Shown: positions 52,601-60,211 of the stretch, in pieces
How the letters are laid out: the number at the start of each line of letters is the position of its first letter
Numbering within the stretch: position 1 is the stretch's first letter
Assembly: GCF_008365275.1 (NCBI RefSeq)
Contig: NZ_CP043504.1
Span: 1,426,001-1,490,000 of the forward strand
From: Protaetiibacter larvae
GTDB taxonomy: Bacteria; Actinomycetota; Actinomycetes; Actinomycetales; Microbacteriaceae
DNA: 64,000 bases
Direction: 5' to 3'
The notes under the pieces: model-generated
Told to the model about the DNA's origin: nothing
The model's input: only the letters and a program-made list of their open reading frames with translations
The model's database searches: none
Position numbers and translations under genes: made by a program

Positions 52601-55600
52601 TTCAACACGGTGAGCCAGGCGAACATCGACCGCATCCGCGACCTGCTCATCGCCGGCCAGTACCAGCAGGCCAACCAGCTCGCGGCCGACGTGCAGGGCT
52701 ACCAGGGCGGCGGCGAGGGCAGCAAGCATCCCGGCTACAAGATCACCCTGCAGCTGCCCGCCAACGGCGCCGTCAGCAACTACCAGCGCTCCACCGACTA
52801 CGAGAACGGCGTGGTGGGCGTGAAGTGGACGGATGCCGCGGGCGAGTGGCGCCGCGAGTCGTTCGTCTCGCGCACCGACGGCGTGACCGTGCAGTACCTT
52901 CCCGCCCCGAGCGGCCAGCAGCGCTTCAGCGTGACCCTCGGGCAGTCGATCGATGCCGGCATGAACCTGCTCAACAAGGGTCTCGTCGCCACCGACAACT
53001 CGAGCGTCGACTACCTCGACCTGCGCGTGAAGTACCCGAACGGCAGCTACAACGCCGGCTACGAGGGCGTCACCCGGATCGTCACCGACGGCACCAAGAC
53101 CAAGAACGGCAACCAGGTGACCGTCTCGAACGCGAGCTACGTGATGCTGCTCACCCTCACCCAGCGCTACGACGGCACCTACCAGGGCGGCGTCACCGCC
53201 GAGACGGAGTGGAGCCGCCAGCAGCTGCAGGCGCGGCTCGGCGCGATCACCGCCGACTACTCGACCCTGCGCGCGCGGCACGCCGCCACGCACCGCGAGA
53301 TCTTCGACCGCGTGTCGATCGACTTCGGCGCGAGCGCCGCGGATCGCGCCAAGTCGAACGAGACGCTGCTGGCCGAGCAGAAGAACGCGGGCACGCTGAG
53401 CCCGGCACTCGCCGAGCGGATGTTCTACGTGGGCCGCTACACGCTGCTCGGCTCCGGCAACGAGAGCTACGCTCCCGACCTGCTCGGCAACTGGACCGGC
53501 GACAGCAACGTCGGCTGGGACGGCTACTACCACCTCGACGCCAACCTCAACCTGCAGATCTCGAGCGGCAACATCGGCAACATGCCCGAGGTGATGGCGG
53601 GCTACTTCGCCCTCAACCGCCAATGGCAGGCCGACTTCCGCACCAACGCGCAGAAGCTGCTCGGCACCCGCGGGATGCTCACGGGCGGCAACACGCCCAA
53701 CGGCGAAGGCCTCATCTCGAACATCAACTTCGACTACCCCTACCAGTACGTGACAGGCGGGGAGTCCTGGCTGCTGTATCCCTTCTGGGAGCACTACGAG
53801 GTGACCGGCGACACCCAGTTCCTCGCGGACCAGTACTACCCGCTCATCCGAGACATGGGGGACTTCTACGAGGACTTCCTCAAGAAGAAGGACGCCAACG
53901 GCAACTACATCTTCGCCGGCTCGATCTCGCCCGAGAACCGCCCGGCGGGCGGGGTGCCGCTGTCGGTCAACTCGGTGTACGACATCTCGGGCGCCCGGTT
54001 CGCGCTCACCACGCTCATCCAGACCGCGAGGACGCTCGGCCGCGACCAGAACAAGATCCCGGTCTGGCAGGAGCTGCTCGACCACCTGCCGCCCTACATC
54101 GTCAACAACGACGGGGCGCTCGCCGAGTGGGCCTGGCCCGATCTCGCCAACAAGAACCAGTACCAGCACCGCCACTCGAGCGGACTCATGCCGGTGTGGC
54201 CGTACCGCGAGGTGACCCCCGAGAAGAACAAGCAGCTGTACGACGCCGCGAAGGTGTTCCTGCAGAAGAAGGACCAGGGCAGCTACGAGAACGCCGGCCA
54301 CGGCCTCCTGCACGGAGCGCTCATCGCCGCCGATCTCAACGACGCCGCCTCCGTCAACGCCAAGCTGCTGCGGTTCGCGAAAGACGACTACTACTACTCG
54401 AGCCTCGCCACCTCGCACTACAACAACCACGGCACCTTCGCGACGGATGTCGTGAACTCGGTCCCGACGGTCATGATGGAGATGCTCGCCACGTCCGACC
54501 CCGGCACGCTCGAGCTGCTCCCGGCACTGCCCGCGAACTTCACCACGGGTTCGATCAAGGGGATGCTCGGCAAGAGCCGGTTCACGATCGACGACCTCAG
54601 CTGGAACACCACGGCCCGCACCATCCAGCTGACGATCACCTCGGACATCGACCAGGACCTCACGCTCATCCAGCGTTCGGGCATCCAGTCGATCACGAGC
54701 CCGAACGTCACGGTGCTCAGCTCCCCGATCGGCGGCAACGGCCGCGTGCTCAAGCTGAAGGCGGGGCAGACCGCGACCTTCGCGATCACCCTCGGATCGG
54801 CGAGCACGAGCAACAACCTCGCGCTCGGCAAGCCGGCCACCGCGTCGTCGTCCTCCAACGCCGACCAGTCCGCGGCGGCCGCCTTCGACGGCAACCTGTC
54901 CACCCGGTGGGCGGCCAGCCAGAGCGCCACCAACTGGCTGCAGGTCGACCTCGGCGCCACCACGGCGATCGGCTCGGTGCAGCTCAACTGGGAGGCGTCC
55001 TACGCGAAGGCGTACCGCATCCAGGTGTCGAACGACGGCGCCAACTGGAACGACGTCTACACGCAGAACGACGGCCACGGGGGCACCGAGACGATCCCGC
55101 TGAGCACCCAGGGCAGATACGTGCGGATGCAGGGGGTCGCGCTCTCGGGGCAGTGGGGGTACTCGCTCTACGAGATGGCGGTGTACGCGCCGACCGCGCC
55201 CCCGGCATCCACCAACGTCGCCCAGGGGAAGACCGCGACCGCCTCGAGCAGTTCGAACGCGCAGCAGTCGGCGGCCGCCGCGGTCGACGGCGATCTCGGC
55301 ACCCGCTGGAGCGCGAGCGAGTCCGCCACCAACTGGCTGCAGGTCGACCTGGGCGCGAACTACGCCCTCAACCGGGTGACCATCGAGTGGGAGGCGGCCT
55401 ACGCCACCGGCTACAAGCTGCAGCGCTCGCCCAACGGCACCACCTGGACGGACGTCTTCACCGAGACCGCGGGCAACGGCGGCACCGACGACATCCCGAT
55501 CACGGCCACCACGCGCTACCTGAGGATGCAGGGGGTCACGAAGGCCACCCCGTGGGGCTACTCGATCTACGAGCTGCGCGCCTACGGGGTTCCCGCGGGG

Positions 55601-55603
55601 TGA
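49643..55603 (+). CDS. Secreted multidomain GH120-GH95 glycosidase with four F5/8C domains
   Basis: 1,986 residues. A signal peptide ends near ANAATG (about 41). Residues about 42-600 are a right-handed beta-helix matching GH120 beta-xylosidase: Asp393 in IWTDWGNQNTR and Glu416 in YYAEAVHGP are 23 residues apart, as for the nucleophile and acid/base of the characterised XylC. Two F5/8C (CBM32-like) domains follow (613-745, 750-896), a PPTN linker, then a GH95 fucosidase/galactosidase-like domain (about 932-1716; GLLAGNGKQG, Glu1431 in SISPENRP, HRHSSGLMPVWP). Two more F5/8C domains end it (1723-1850, 1856-1983). ATG 49643 has AAAGGGG upstream. A branched xylan or xyloglucan-type target is likely. 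Confidence 0.9.
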   Translation: MNLTRSSSSARGRLALAMTLSFLLALGLLIPGSVPAANAATGRELHVATTGADSNPGTASQPYRTINKAAQEAQAGDRVVVHAGLYRETVKPARGGTDENNRITYTSAGDGEVVIKGSDEINTWAPYNGNTWRVVLPNSYFGSYNPYATGQPQGGGGGTFPGYNAGDVYLNEQAYYEKATLAAVQSSAGSWYSEVAGGNTTIYANFDGNNPNDKLAEINVRRQVIAPDVWGLGYITIHGFTVKHAAGTYSDFPSNPPRQQAGAISVSGGLKWIIENNIVVNARTICIDIGLGSDEWAGNRPGNVRTNFHNTSAYGSHIVRNNYLGKCGQSGVAGVFSWHSQILYNMIEDTNYRNEFSGAETAPIKVHYMNEGLIKGNYIKNSQGGNSAGIWTDWGNQNTRVTGNIVVNTPWGYYAEAVHGPILVDNNIFIGNRDIRMLDATGIVYAQNLFLDNGNINVDGGGRDAYYFQPGTMNETTKLTSPQTFHWFNNLVQGSTLPNNATGKTQIKEGNATGVISGVSYTSTNTSMTLDFTLNASGITGLTPVTQSRVGTIPNANQSIPADVNTDFFGRPVVAGAVKAGPFADVKNGANHYVLWPPAGQTIPTPPAPPSDVPVNLALKAGVQATASYQSGSYAPQNAIDGNGSTRWSSDGSGDNNAWLQVDLGARYTITNVGLQWEAAYGRGYKIQVSDNGQSWQDAYSTTTGAGGTETVSVRKDARYVRMQGVTPATAWGYSLYEFQVFGTPIAPVVATNLALNRPSSAYTASSQSNDGSGETNSQPQNDRSAFRAFDGNTGTRWGSNGGNTNWLQVDLGSSQSIGRVVLKWEAAYASQYLIQVSDNGSSWSTVHTHNNAAPTGDHVDEIALTTPANGRFVRVQGQLAATQWGLSLYEFEVYGPGATNPNPPTNPPTNPPTNPSGPVAPLPSNPAKTAASTSYPQSYGDWANGLLAGNGKQGIIVFGNPRDETVVVTDRDFFMARSEARPHRTFNTVSQANIDRIRDLLIAGQYQQANQLAADVQGYQGGGEGSKHPGYKITLQLPANGAVSNYQRSTDYENGVVGVKWTDAAGEWRRESFVSRTDGVTVQYLPAPSGQQRFSVTLGQSIDAGMNLLNKGLVATDNSSVDYLDLRVKYPNGSYNAGYEGVTRIVTDGTKTKNGNQVTVSNASYVMLLTLTQRYDGTYQGGVTAETEWSRQQLQARLGAITADYSTLRARHAATHREIFDRVSIDFGASAADRAKSNETLLAEQKNAGTLSPALAERMFYVGRYTLLGSGNESYAPDLLGNWTGDSNVGWDGYYHLDANLNLQISSGNIGNMPEVMAGYFALNRQWQADFRTNAQKLLGTRGMLTGGNTPNGEGLISNINFDYPYQYVTGGESWLLYPFWEHYEVTGDTQFLADQYYPLIRDMGDFYEDFLKKKDANGNYIFAGSISPENRPAGGVPLSVNSVYDISGARFALTTLIQTARTLGRDQNKIPVWQELLDHLPPYIVNNDGALAEWAWPDLANKNQYQHRHSSGLMPVWPYREVTPEKNKQLYDAAKVFLQKKDQGSYENAGHGLLHGALIAADLNDAASVNAKLLRFAKDDYYYSSLATSHYNNHGTFATDVVNSVPTVMMEMLATSDPGTLELLPALPANFTTGSIKGMLGKSRFTIDDLSWNTTARTIQLTITSDIDQDLTLIQRSGIQSITSPNVTVLSSPIGGNGRVLKLKAGQTATFAITLGSASTSNNLALGKPATASSSSNADQSAAAAFDGNLSTRWAASQSATNWLQVDLGATTAIGSVQLNWEASYAKAYRIQVSNDGANWNDVYTQNDGHGGTETIPLSTQGRYVRMQGVALSGQWGYSLYEMAVYAPTAPPASTNVAQGKTATASSSSNAQQSAAAAVDGDLGTRWSASESATNWLQVDLGANYALNRVTIEWEAAYATGYKLQRSPNGTTWTDVFTETAGNGGTDDIPITATTRYLRMQGVTKATPWGYSIYELRAYGVPAG

Positions 55604-55656
55604 CGGCTCACCCGACAAGGGGTAGACGAAACGGTACGAAAACCGCTCGAAACCGC

Positions 55657-55662
55657 TATCAT
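55657..55662 (+). promoter_or_regulatory. -10 box of the kinase gene with upstream direct repeats
   Basis: TATCAT lies 20 bp before ATG 55683. AAACCGCT-like units repeat about every 10-11 bp just upstream (55639-55657) and may be a regulator site. Confidence 0.4.
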
Positions 55663-55682
55663 CCGTGGTCAAGGGGTGTGCC

Positions 55683-57110
55683 ATGGACCGTCCGTATGGG
55701 TCGTACGCCGACGTACTGCTCAAGCAGCGATACCGCCCGGGAGGCGTCATCGGTCGCGGGGGCATGTCGAAGGTGTACATCGCGCGCGATGAGCAACTGG
55801 GCCGCGACGTCGCGCTGAAACTGTTCTCCGCCATCTCGCACGGCACCGACTACTCGGTGCACGCCGCCGAGCTGCGGGTGCTCGCCGGACTCAACCACCA
55901 CGGCATCGTCACCCTGCTCGACGCCGGAATCGACGACTCCGTGCCCACCGAGCCGCACCCGTACCTCATCATGGAGTTCGTCGAAGGCAACGACCTCGAG
56001 TACGCCCTCAAGGCGGGCCAGGTGCCGCCGCGCGCGGTCGCCGAGATCGGCTACGACCTCGCCGAGGCCCTCAGCTACGTGCACGGGCGCGGCGTCGTGC
56101 ACCGCGACATCAAGCCCAGCAACGTGCTGATCGTGGACTACGGCACCGGAGACGCGCGCTCGCGCGCCCGGCTCACCGACTTCGGCATCGCCTTCGACAC
56201 CGCCGCCGCGCTCGGCCCCGAAGAGACCAACACCACCGGCACCGCCGCCTACCTCAGCCCGGAACAGGTGCTGCGGGATCTCGTCGGCCCGGCATCCGAC
56301 ATCTACTCGCTCGGCCTGCTGCTGCTGGAGTGCTTCACCCGCAAGCTCGAATACCCGGGCGACCCCTCCACCTCGGCCGTGTCGCGCCTCAAGCGCGACC
56401 CGCGGATCCCGGTCGAGCTGTCGAGCGCCTGGCGCAGCCTGCTGGGCGCGATGCTGCAGCGCGACCCCGCCCAGCGGCCCGCCGCGCGCGACGTGCTGCT
56501 CGCGCTGCGGCACATCATCGTCGAAGAGTCCGGCCGGCACCGCAGCCGCCCCATGCCGGTGCCGATCGAAGAGCCGGCCCGGATGAACGCGGTGCGCCGC
56601 TACGAGGCCTTCGCCGACCCCAGCCCCGAAGCATTCGACCGGATCACGGCCCTCGCGCGCCGCATCTGCGACACCCCGGTGTCGATCGTGAGCATCGTCG
56701 AGCACGATGTGATCCGCTTCCTCTCCCACCCCGGCACCGCGCTCACCGAGCTGCCGCGGGAGGACGGACTGTGCTCGTCGATCGTGTTCCACGACGAGCC
56801 GTGGGTGATCGAGAACGCGCTGCTCGACCCACGCTCCGCCGACAACCAGCTCGTCACGGGCGAACTGCAGGTGCGGTTCTACGCCGGCGTGCCGCTCAAG
56901 TCGCCCGACGGCTACAACATCGGCGTGCTCTCGGTGGCCGACTTCGTATCACGCACCCTCACGGACGCCCAGCTCGCGAGCCTCAGCGACCTCGCGGCAC
57001 TCGTCACCGACGAGTTCGAGCTGCAGGTGGCCTCCAAGAGCCTCGTGAGCGAACTGCGCCCCCTCGAGGATGAGGCGACCCCTGCCATCCGCTACCCGCA
57101 CGCCGTGTAG
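55683..57110 (+). CDS. Serine/threonine protein kinase with C-terminal GAF domain
   Basis: 475 residues, no transmembrane segment. The Hanks-type kinase shows GRGGMSKVY, Lys in VALKLF, VVHRDIKPSN (about 138), LTDFGIAFD (about 166) and GTAAYLSPEQ. A GAF domain follows (about 305-445): ALARRICDTPVSIVSIVEHDV, REDGLCSSIVFHDEPWVIENALLDPR, YAGVPLKSPDGYNIGVLSV. It is a soluble signalling kinase that may sense a small ligand or redox state. ATG 55683 follows AAGGGG. Confidence 0.92.
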   Translation: MDRPYGSYADVLLKQRYRPGGVIGRGGMSKVYIARDEQLGRDVALKLFSAISHGTDYSVHAAELRVLAGLNHHGIVTLLDAGIDDSVPTEPHPYLIMEFVEGNDLEYALKAGQVPPRAVAEIGYDLAEALSYVHGRGVVHRDIKPSNVLIVDYGTGDARSRARLTDFGIAFDTAAALGPEETNTTGTAAYLSPEQVLRDLVGPASDIYSLGLLLLECFTRKLEYPGDPSTSAVSRLKRDPRIPVELSSAWRSLLGAMLQRDPAQRPAARDVLLALRHIIVEESGRHRSRPMPVPIEEPARMNAVRRYEAFADPSPEAFDRITALARRICDTPVSIVSIVEHDVIRFLSHPGTALTELPREDGLCSSIVFHDEPWVIENALLDPRSADNQLVTGELQVRFYAGVPLKSPDGYNIGVLSVADFVSRTLTDAQLASLSDLAALVTDEFELQVASKSLVSELRPLEDEATPAIRYPHAV

Positions 57111-57145
57111 GCGACGCCGGATGCCCAGGAATAGCACCCGACTGC

Positions 57146-58198
57146 ATGCGGTTTCATGAGACCGTGACCCTCGAACTCGGACTCGACACCTTCGGCGACA
57201 TCACCGTGGACGCCGACGGCAACCGGCTCAGCGGCGCCCAGGTGATCCGCAACACCGTCGAGCAGGGCGTGCTCGCCGACACGCTCGGCGTCGACGTGTT
57301 CGGCATCGGCGAGCACCACCGCGACGACTTCGCGGTGAGCTCGCCCGAACTGCTGCTCGCCGCGATCGCCGCCCGCACCACCCGCATCCACCTCTCCACC
57401 GCCGTCACCGTGCTCTCCTCCGACGACCCGGTGCGCGTGTACGAGCGCTTTGCCACCCTGCACGCCATCTCGAACGGGCGTGCCGAGATCACCCTCGGAC
57501 GCGGATCGTTCACCGAGTCGTTCCCGCTGTTCGGCTACGACCTGCACGACTACGAGATCCTCTTCGAGGAGAAGATCGAACTGCTCGCCCGCCTGCTCGC
57601 CGAAGGCCCGGTCAGCTGGCAGGGCAGCACGCGCGCCCCGCTCAACGAGCAGGAGGTGTACCCGAAGACCGAAGGCGGACCCATCCGCACCTGGGTGGGC
57701 GTCGGCGGATCGCCCGAATCGGTCGTGCGGGCCGCCCGCTACGGCTTCCCGCTCTCTCTCGCCATCATCGGCGGCGACCCGGCGCGCTTTCAGCCCTACG
57801 TGGACCTCTACCACCGCGCCCTCGCCCAACTGGGCCGGGATGCGCTGCCGGTGGGCGTGCACTCGCCCGGATTCATCGCCGACACCGACGAGGAGGCCCG
57901 CCGCATCGCCTGGCCGCACTACCGCGCGATGGCGGAGCGGATCGGGCGCGAACGCGGCTGGGGTCCCATCACGCAGGAGAGCTTCGACCGCGAGATCGAG
58001 ACCGGCTCGCAGTACGTCGGCTCGCCGGAGACCGTGGCGCAGAAGATCGCGAACACGGTGCGCACCCTCGGGGTGCAGCGCTTCGACTTCAAGTACGCGA
58101 GCGGCACCGTGCCGCACGAGAACCTCATGCACGCGATCGAGCTCTACGGCGGGGTCGTGGTGCCGCGGGTGCGGGAGCTGCTGGCTGCCGGTGAGTGA
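57146..58198 (+). CDS. LLM-class flavin-dependent oxidoreductase
   Basis: A 350-residue luciferase-like fold: LGVDVFGIGEHHRDDFAVSS, TTRIHLSTAVTVLSSDDPVRVY, GRAEITLGRGSFTESFPLFG, GGSPESVVRAARYGFPLSLAIIGG and GSPETVAQKI. It is close to the bacterial-luciferase-like monooxygenases annotated as putative FMN-dependent. The substrate is unknown. The 3' end runs into a REP-like repeat. Confidence 0.9.
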   Translation: MRFHETVTLELGLDTFGDITVDADGNRLSGAQVIRNTVEQGVLADTLGVDVFGIGEHHRDDFAVSSPELLLAAIAARTTRIHLSTAVTVLSSDDPVRVYERFATLHAISNGRAEITLGRGSFTESFPLFGYDLHDYEILFEEKIELLARLLAEGPVSWQGSTRAPLNEQEVYPKTEGGPIRTWVGVGGSPESVVRAARYGFPLSLAIIGGDPARFQPYVDLYHRALAQLGRDALPVGVHSPGFIADTDEEARRIAWPHYRAMAERIGRERGWGPITQESFDREIETGSQYVGSPETVAQKIANTVRTLGVQRFDFKYASGTVPHENLMHAIELYGGVVVPRVRELLAAGE

Positions 58199-58226
58199 GG
58201 AGCGCCGCGACGCGCCTCGACATCAC
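58191..58226. repeat. REP-like palindromic repeat
   Basis: gtgagtgaggagcgccgcgacgcgcctcgacatcacc. It overlaps the stop codon of the LLM gene, like the copy at rsfS. Confidence 0.65.
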
Positions 58227-58248
58227 CCGCATCGGCGAGGCTGACGGC

Positions 58249-58920
58249 ATGAGCATCCTGCGCCACGCGGCCGCCATCGTCGGCGACTTCCCCAACGCGT
58301 TGCGGTTCCGGGCGCGGGCGCTGCGCGACTGGCCGGTGCCGTCACGCTACGCGGAGGGCGGCCGCGCCCCCGTGGTGCTCGTGCCGGGGGTGTACGAGAC
58401 CTGGCATTACCTCCGGCCGGTGGCCGATGCGCTCAACGTGGCCGGGCATCCGGTGCACATCGTGCCGGGCCTCGGCATCAACCACCGCCCCATCCCCGAG
58501 ACGGCCGCGCGGGTGTGGGCGCGCATCCGCGAACTCGAGCTGCGGGATGTCGTGATCGTCGCCCACTCGAAGGGCGGCATCGTCGGCAAGCACCTGCTGG
58601 CGCGCGACGACGTGGAGGGGCGCATCGCCCGGGTGGTGGCGATCGCCACCCCCTTCCACGGCTCCCGGATGGCGCACCTCGCGGTGCCGCCCGCGATGCG
58701 CGAGTTCCGCCCCGTGGTGCCGGTGATCGCCGAGCTCGAGCGGGAGGCGGCCGCGAACGCGCGGATCGTGTCGATCGCGCCCGCCTTCGACCCGCACATC
58801 CCCGAAGGCTCGGCGCTCGACGGCGCCCGCAATCTCACGGTCGACGTGACCGGCCACTTCCGCATCCTGCACGACGCCCGGCTGCCGCTGCTCGTGGTGG
58901 AGGAGGCCGGGCGCCCGTAG
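58249..58920 (+). CDS. Alpha/beta hydrolase (lipase/PGAP1-like esterase)
   Basis: A 223-residue protein. VVLVPGVYETWHYLRPVADAL, the nucleophile elbow IVAHSKGGIVGKHLL and a late His (TGHFRILHD) form a serine-hydrolase core like the small lipase/PGAP1-type enzymes. No signal peptide. ATG 58249 is the first after the REP-like repeat. Confidence 0.85.
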   Translation: MSILRHAAAIVGDFPNALRFRARALRDWPVPSRYAEGGRAPVVLVPGVYETWHYLRPVADALNVAGHPVHIVPGLGINHRPIPETAARVWARIRELELRDVVIVAHSKGGIVGKHLLARDDVEGRIARVVAIATPFHGSRMAHLAVPPAMREFRPVVPVIAELEREAAANARIVSIAPAFDPHIPEGSALDGARNLTVDVTGHFRILHDARLPLLVVEEAGRP

Positions 58921-58967
58921 CCGTGGTCCGGTCCGGCCCGGTCCCCACCGCACCCCCCTCCGCGTGA

Positions 58968-59042
58968 TTTCGCAACTCAGGAGAATCGCGTGGCCGCGGA
59001 TCGGTCATGGGCGGATGCGGGCGGATCTCCTGAGTTGCGAAA
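58968..59042. repeat. 17-bp inverted repeat with 41-nt loop, right of the hydrolase
   Basis: The arms TTTCGCAACTCAGGAGA (58968-58984) and TCTCCTGAGTTGCGAAA (59026-59042) are perfect. The inner end CAGGAGAATCG recurs in the inverted repeat at 59959. It lies between convergent genes. Confidence 0.75.
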
Positions 59043-59096
59043 ACTGGGTTGCGGAAACGGAGTTGCGAAAACGGGGTTGCGGAAACGGGGTTGCGG
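59034..59096 (+). repeat. 14-bp tandem repeat, 4.5 copies
   Basis: GTTGCG(A/G)AAAC(G/T)G(A/G) units start at 59034, 59048, 59062 and 59076, with a partial unit at 59090. The first overlaps the right arm of the inverted repeat. No frame is open across it. Confidence 0.85.
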
Positions 59097-59111
59097 CCGT
59101 GGTTGGCTCGC

Positions 59112-59924
59112 TCAGGCGGCGAGCACGAGCAGGGCGCCGTCGACGAGGGCACCGAGGATGACGAGGCGGAACAGGGTGCGCGTGCCGCGACCGCGCAGGG
59201 CGAGCACGAGTCCGAGCCCGGCGATGGCGGCGCCGGCCGTGAGCCCCGCGAGGGCGAGGGGACCGAAGCCCAGCTCCGCGGCGAGGGCGGCGCTCGCGGA
59301 CGCGAGGGCGAGGAAGGCGATGCTCGCCGATGCTCGCATCCCCATCCGATGCCCGAGCCCGACGACGCCCGTGCGACGGTCGGCATCGAGGTCGGGCAGC
59401 ACGTTGGCGAAGTGCGCGGCGAGGCCGAGCAGCGCGCCGGCGGCGACCACCCAGCCCGACGGCCAGTGCGGCGCGTCCGCGGCGAGGGTGACGAGCGCCG
59501 GCAGCAGCCCGAAGCAGACCACGTAGGGCAGCGGCGAGAGCACGGTGGATTTGAGCCACGCGTTGTACGCCCACGCCGTCGCGAGCAGCCCCGTGTGCAG
59601 GGCGAGCGCAGCCCAGCCGAGCGGAACCGTGAGCAGCAGGGCGAGTGCCGCGAGGGCGAACGCGAGGTTGCGCGCGGACCGGGGCGGGACGTCCCCGCGC
59701 GCGACCGGCTTGTCGGCGCGGCCGGATGCGCGGTCGCGGTCGGCGTCGATCCAGTCGTTGGACAGCCCCACCGAGAGCTGATCGGCGAGCATGGCGCACC
59801 CGAGCAGCGCCACGCGCCAGCCGTCAAGTGCGCCCGCGACCCCCAGCAGCACCGTGATCGCGGTGACGGCGAGCGCCGGTCCCGGGTGCGTCGCGCCCGC
59901 GTAGGAGCGGATCCGGGCCGGCAT
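59112..59924 (-). CDS. UbiA-family prenyltransferase
   Basis: A 270-residue integral membrane protein with about eight helices. The two prenyl-diphosphate/Mg2+ motifs are NDWIDADRD (56-64) and NVLPDLDAD (about 174). It transfers an isoprenyl chain to an aromatic or other acceptor; the acceptor is not known from context. The SxxDWxD spacing suits a menaquinone/decaprenyl-phosphoribose type relative but that is uncertain. It is bracketed by two inverted repeats. Confidence 0.88.
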   Translation of the reverse strand: MPARIRSYAGATHPGPALAVTAITVLLGVAGALDGWRVALLGCAMLADQLSVGLSNDWIDADRDRASGRADKPVARGDVPPRSARNLAFALAALALLLTVPLGWAALALHTGLLATAWAYNAWLKSTVLSPLPYVVCFGLLPALVTLAADAPHWPSGWVVAAGALLGLAAHFANVLPDLDADRRTGVVGLGHRMGMRASASIAFLALASASAALAAELGFGPLALAGLTAGAAIAGLGLVLALRGRGTRTLFRLVILGALVDGALLVLAA

Positions 59925-59958
59925 GCGCCCAGGCTAGCCCCGCCGTCCCCCCTCCGTC

Positions 59959-60054
59959 CCCACCCCAGAAATGCAGGAGAATCGACGCCCGGGCCGCACC
60001 CCACCCTGTCGGCGCAGGGGGGATCCGCCGAAGCTCCTGCATTTCTGGGGTGGG
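59959..60054. repeat. 21-bp inverted repeat with 54-nt loop, upstream of UbiA gene
   Basis: The left arm (59959-59979, ending ATGCAGGAG) and the right arm (60034-60054, beginning CTCCTGCAT) are perfectly complementary over 21 bp. Inside it AATCGACGC matches AATCGCG of the 58968 repeat, while the outer arm sequence is unrelated. It lies between the divergent UbiA and LacI genes. Confidence 0.8.
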
Positions 60055-60176
60055 AGGACGAACGGGTTCGGGGCCGGAAGGTCGCGATTCGGTAACGGAT
60101 GCGAGCGGATGCGGGGCAAATCGGGGCCGGATGCGGGCCGGATGCGGGGCTGCGGTCGGGCGCCAGGAACGAATCT

Positions 60177-60205
60177 CGCAACTTCTTGCGTGGATTGCAT
60201 AGAAT
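60177..60205 (+). promoter_or_regulatory. LacI operator and leaderless promoter of the regulator gene
   Basis: The palindrome CGCAA-CTTC-TTGCG (60177-60190) lies where a -35 box would be. TAGAAT (60200-60205) is 6 nt before ATG 60212. A similar palindrome precedes the alpha-glucosidase gene (61273-61285). Confidence 0.65.
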
Positions 60206-60211
60206 TGCGGC

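Noticed and set aside
50198-55846. Very long minus-strand and alternate plus-frame open frames over the GH120-GH95 gene
   Set aside because: They are shadows of GC-rich codons: Arg/His/Val-rich, no domain signature, no ribosome site. The frame with signal peptide and catalytic motifs is the real one.
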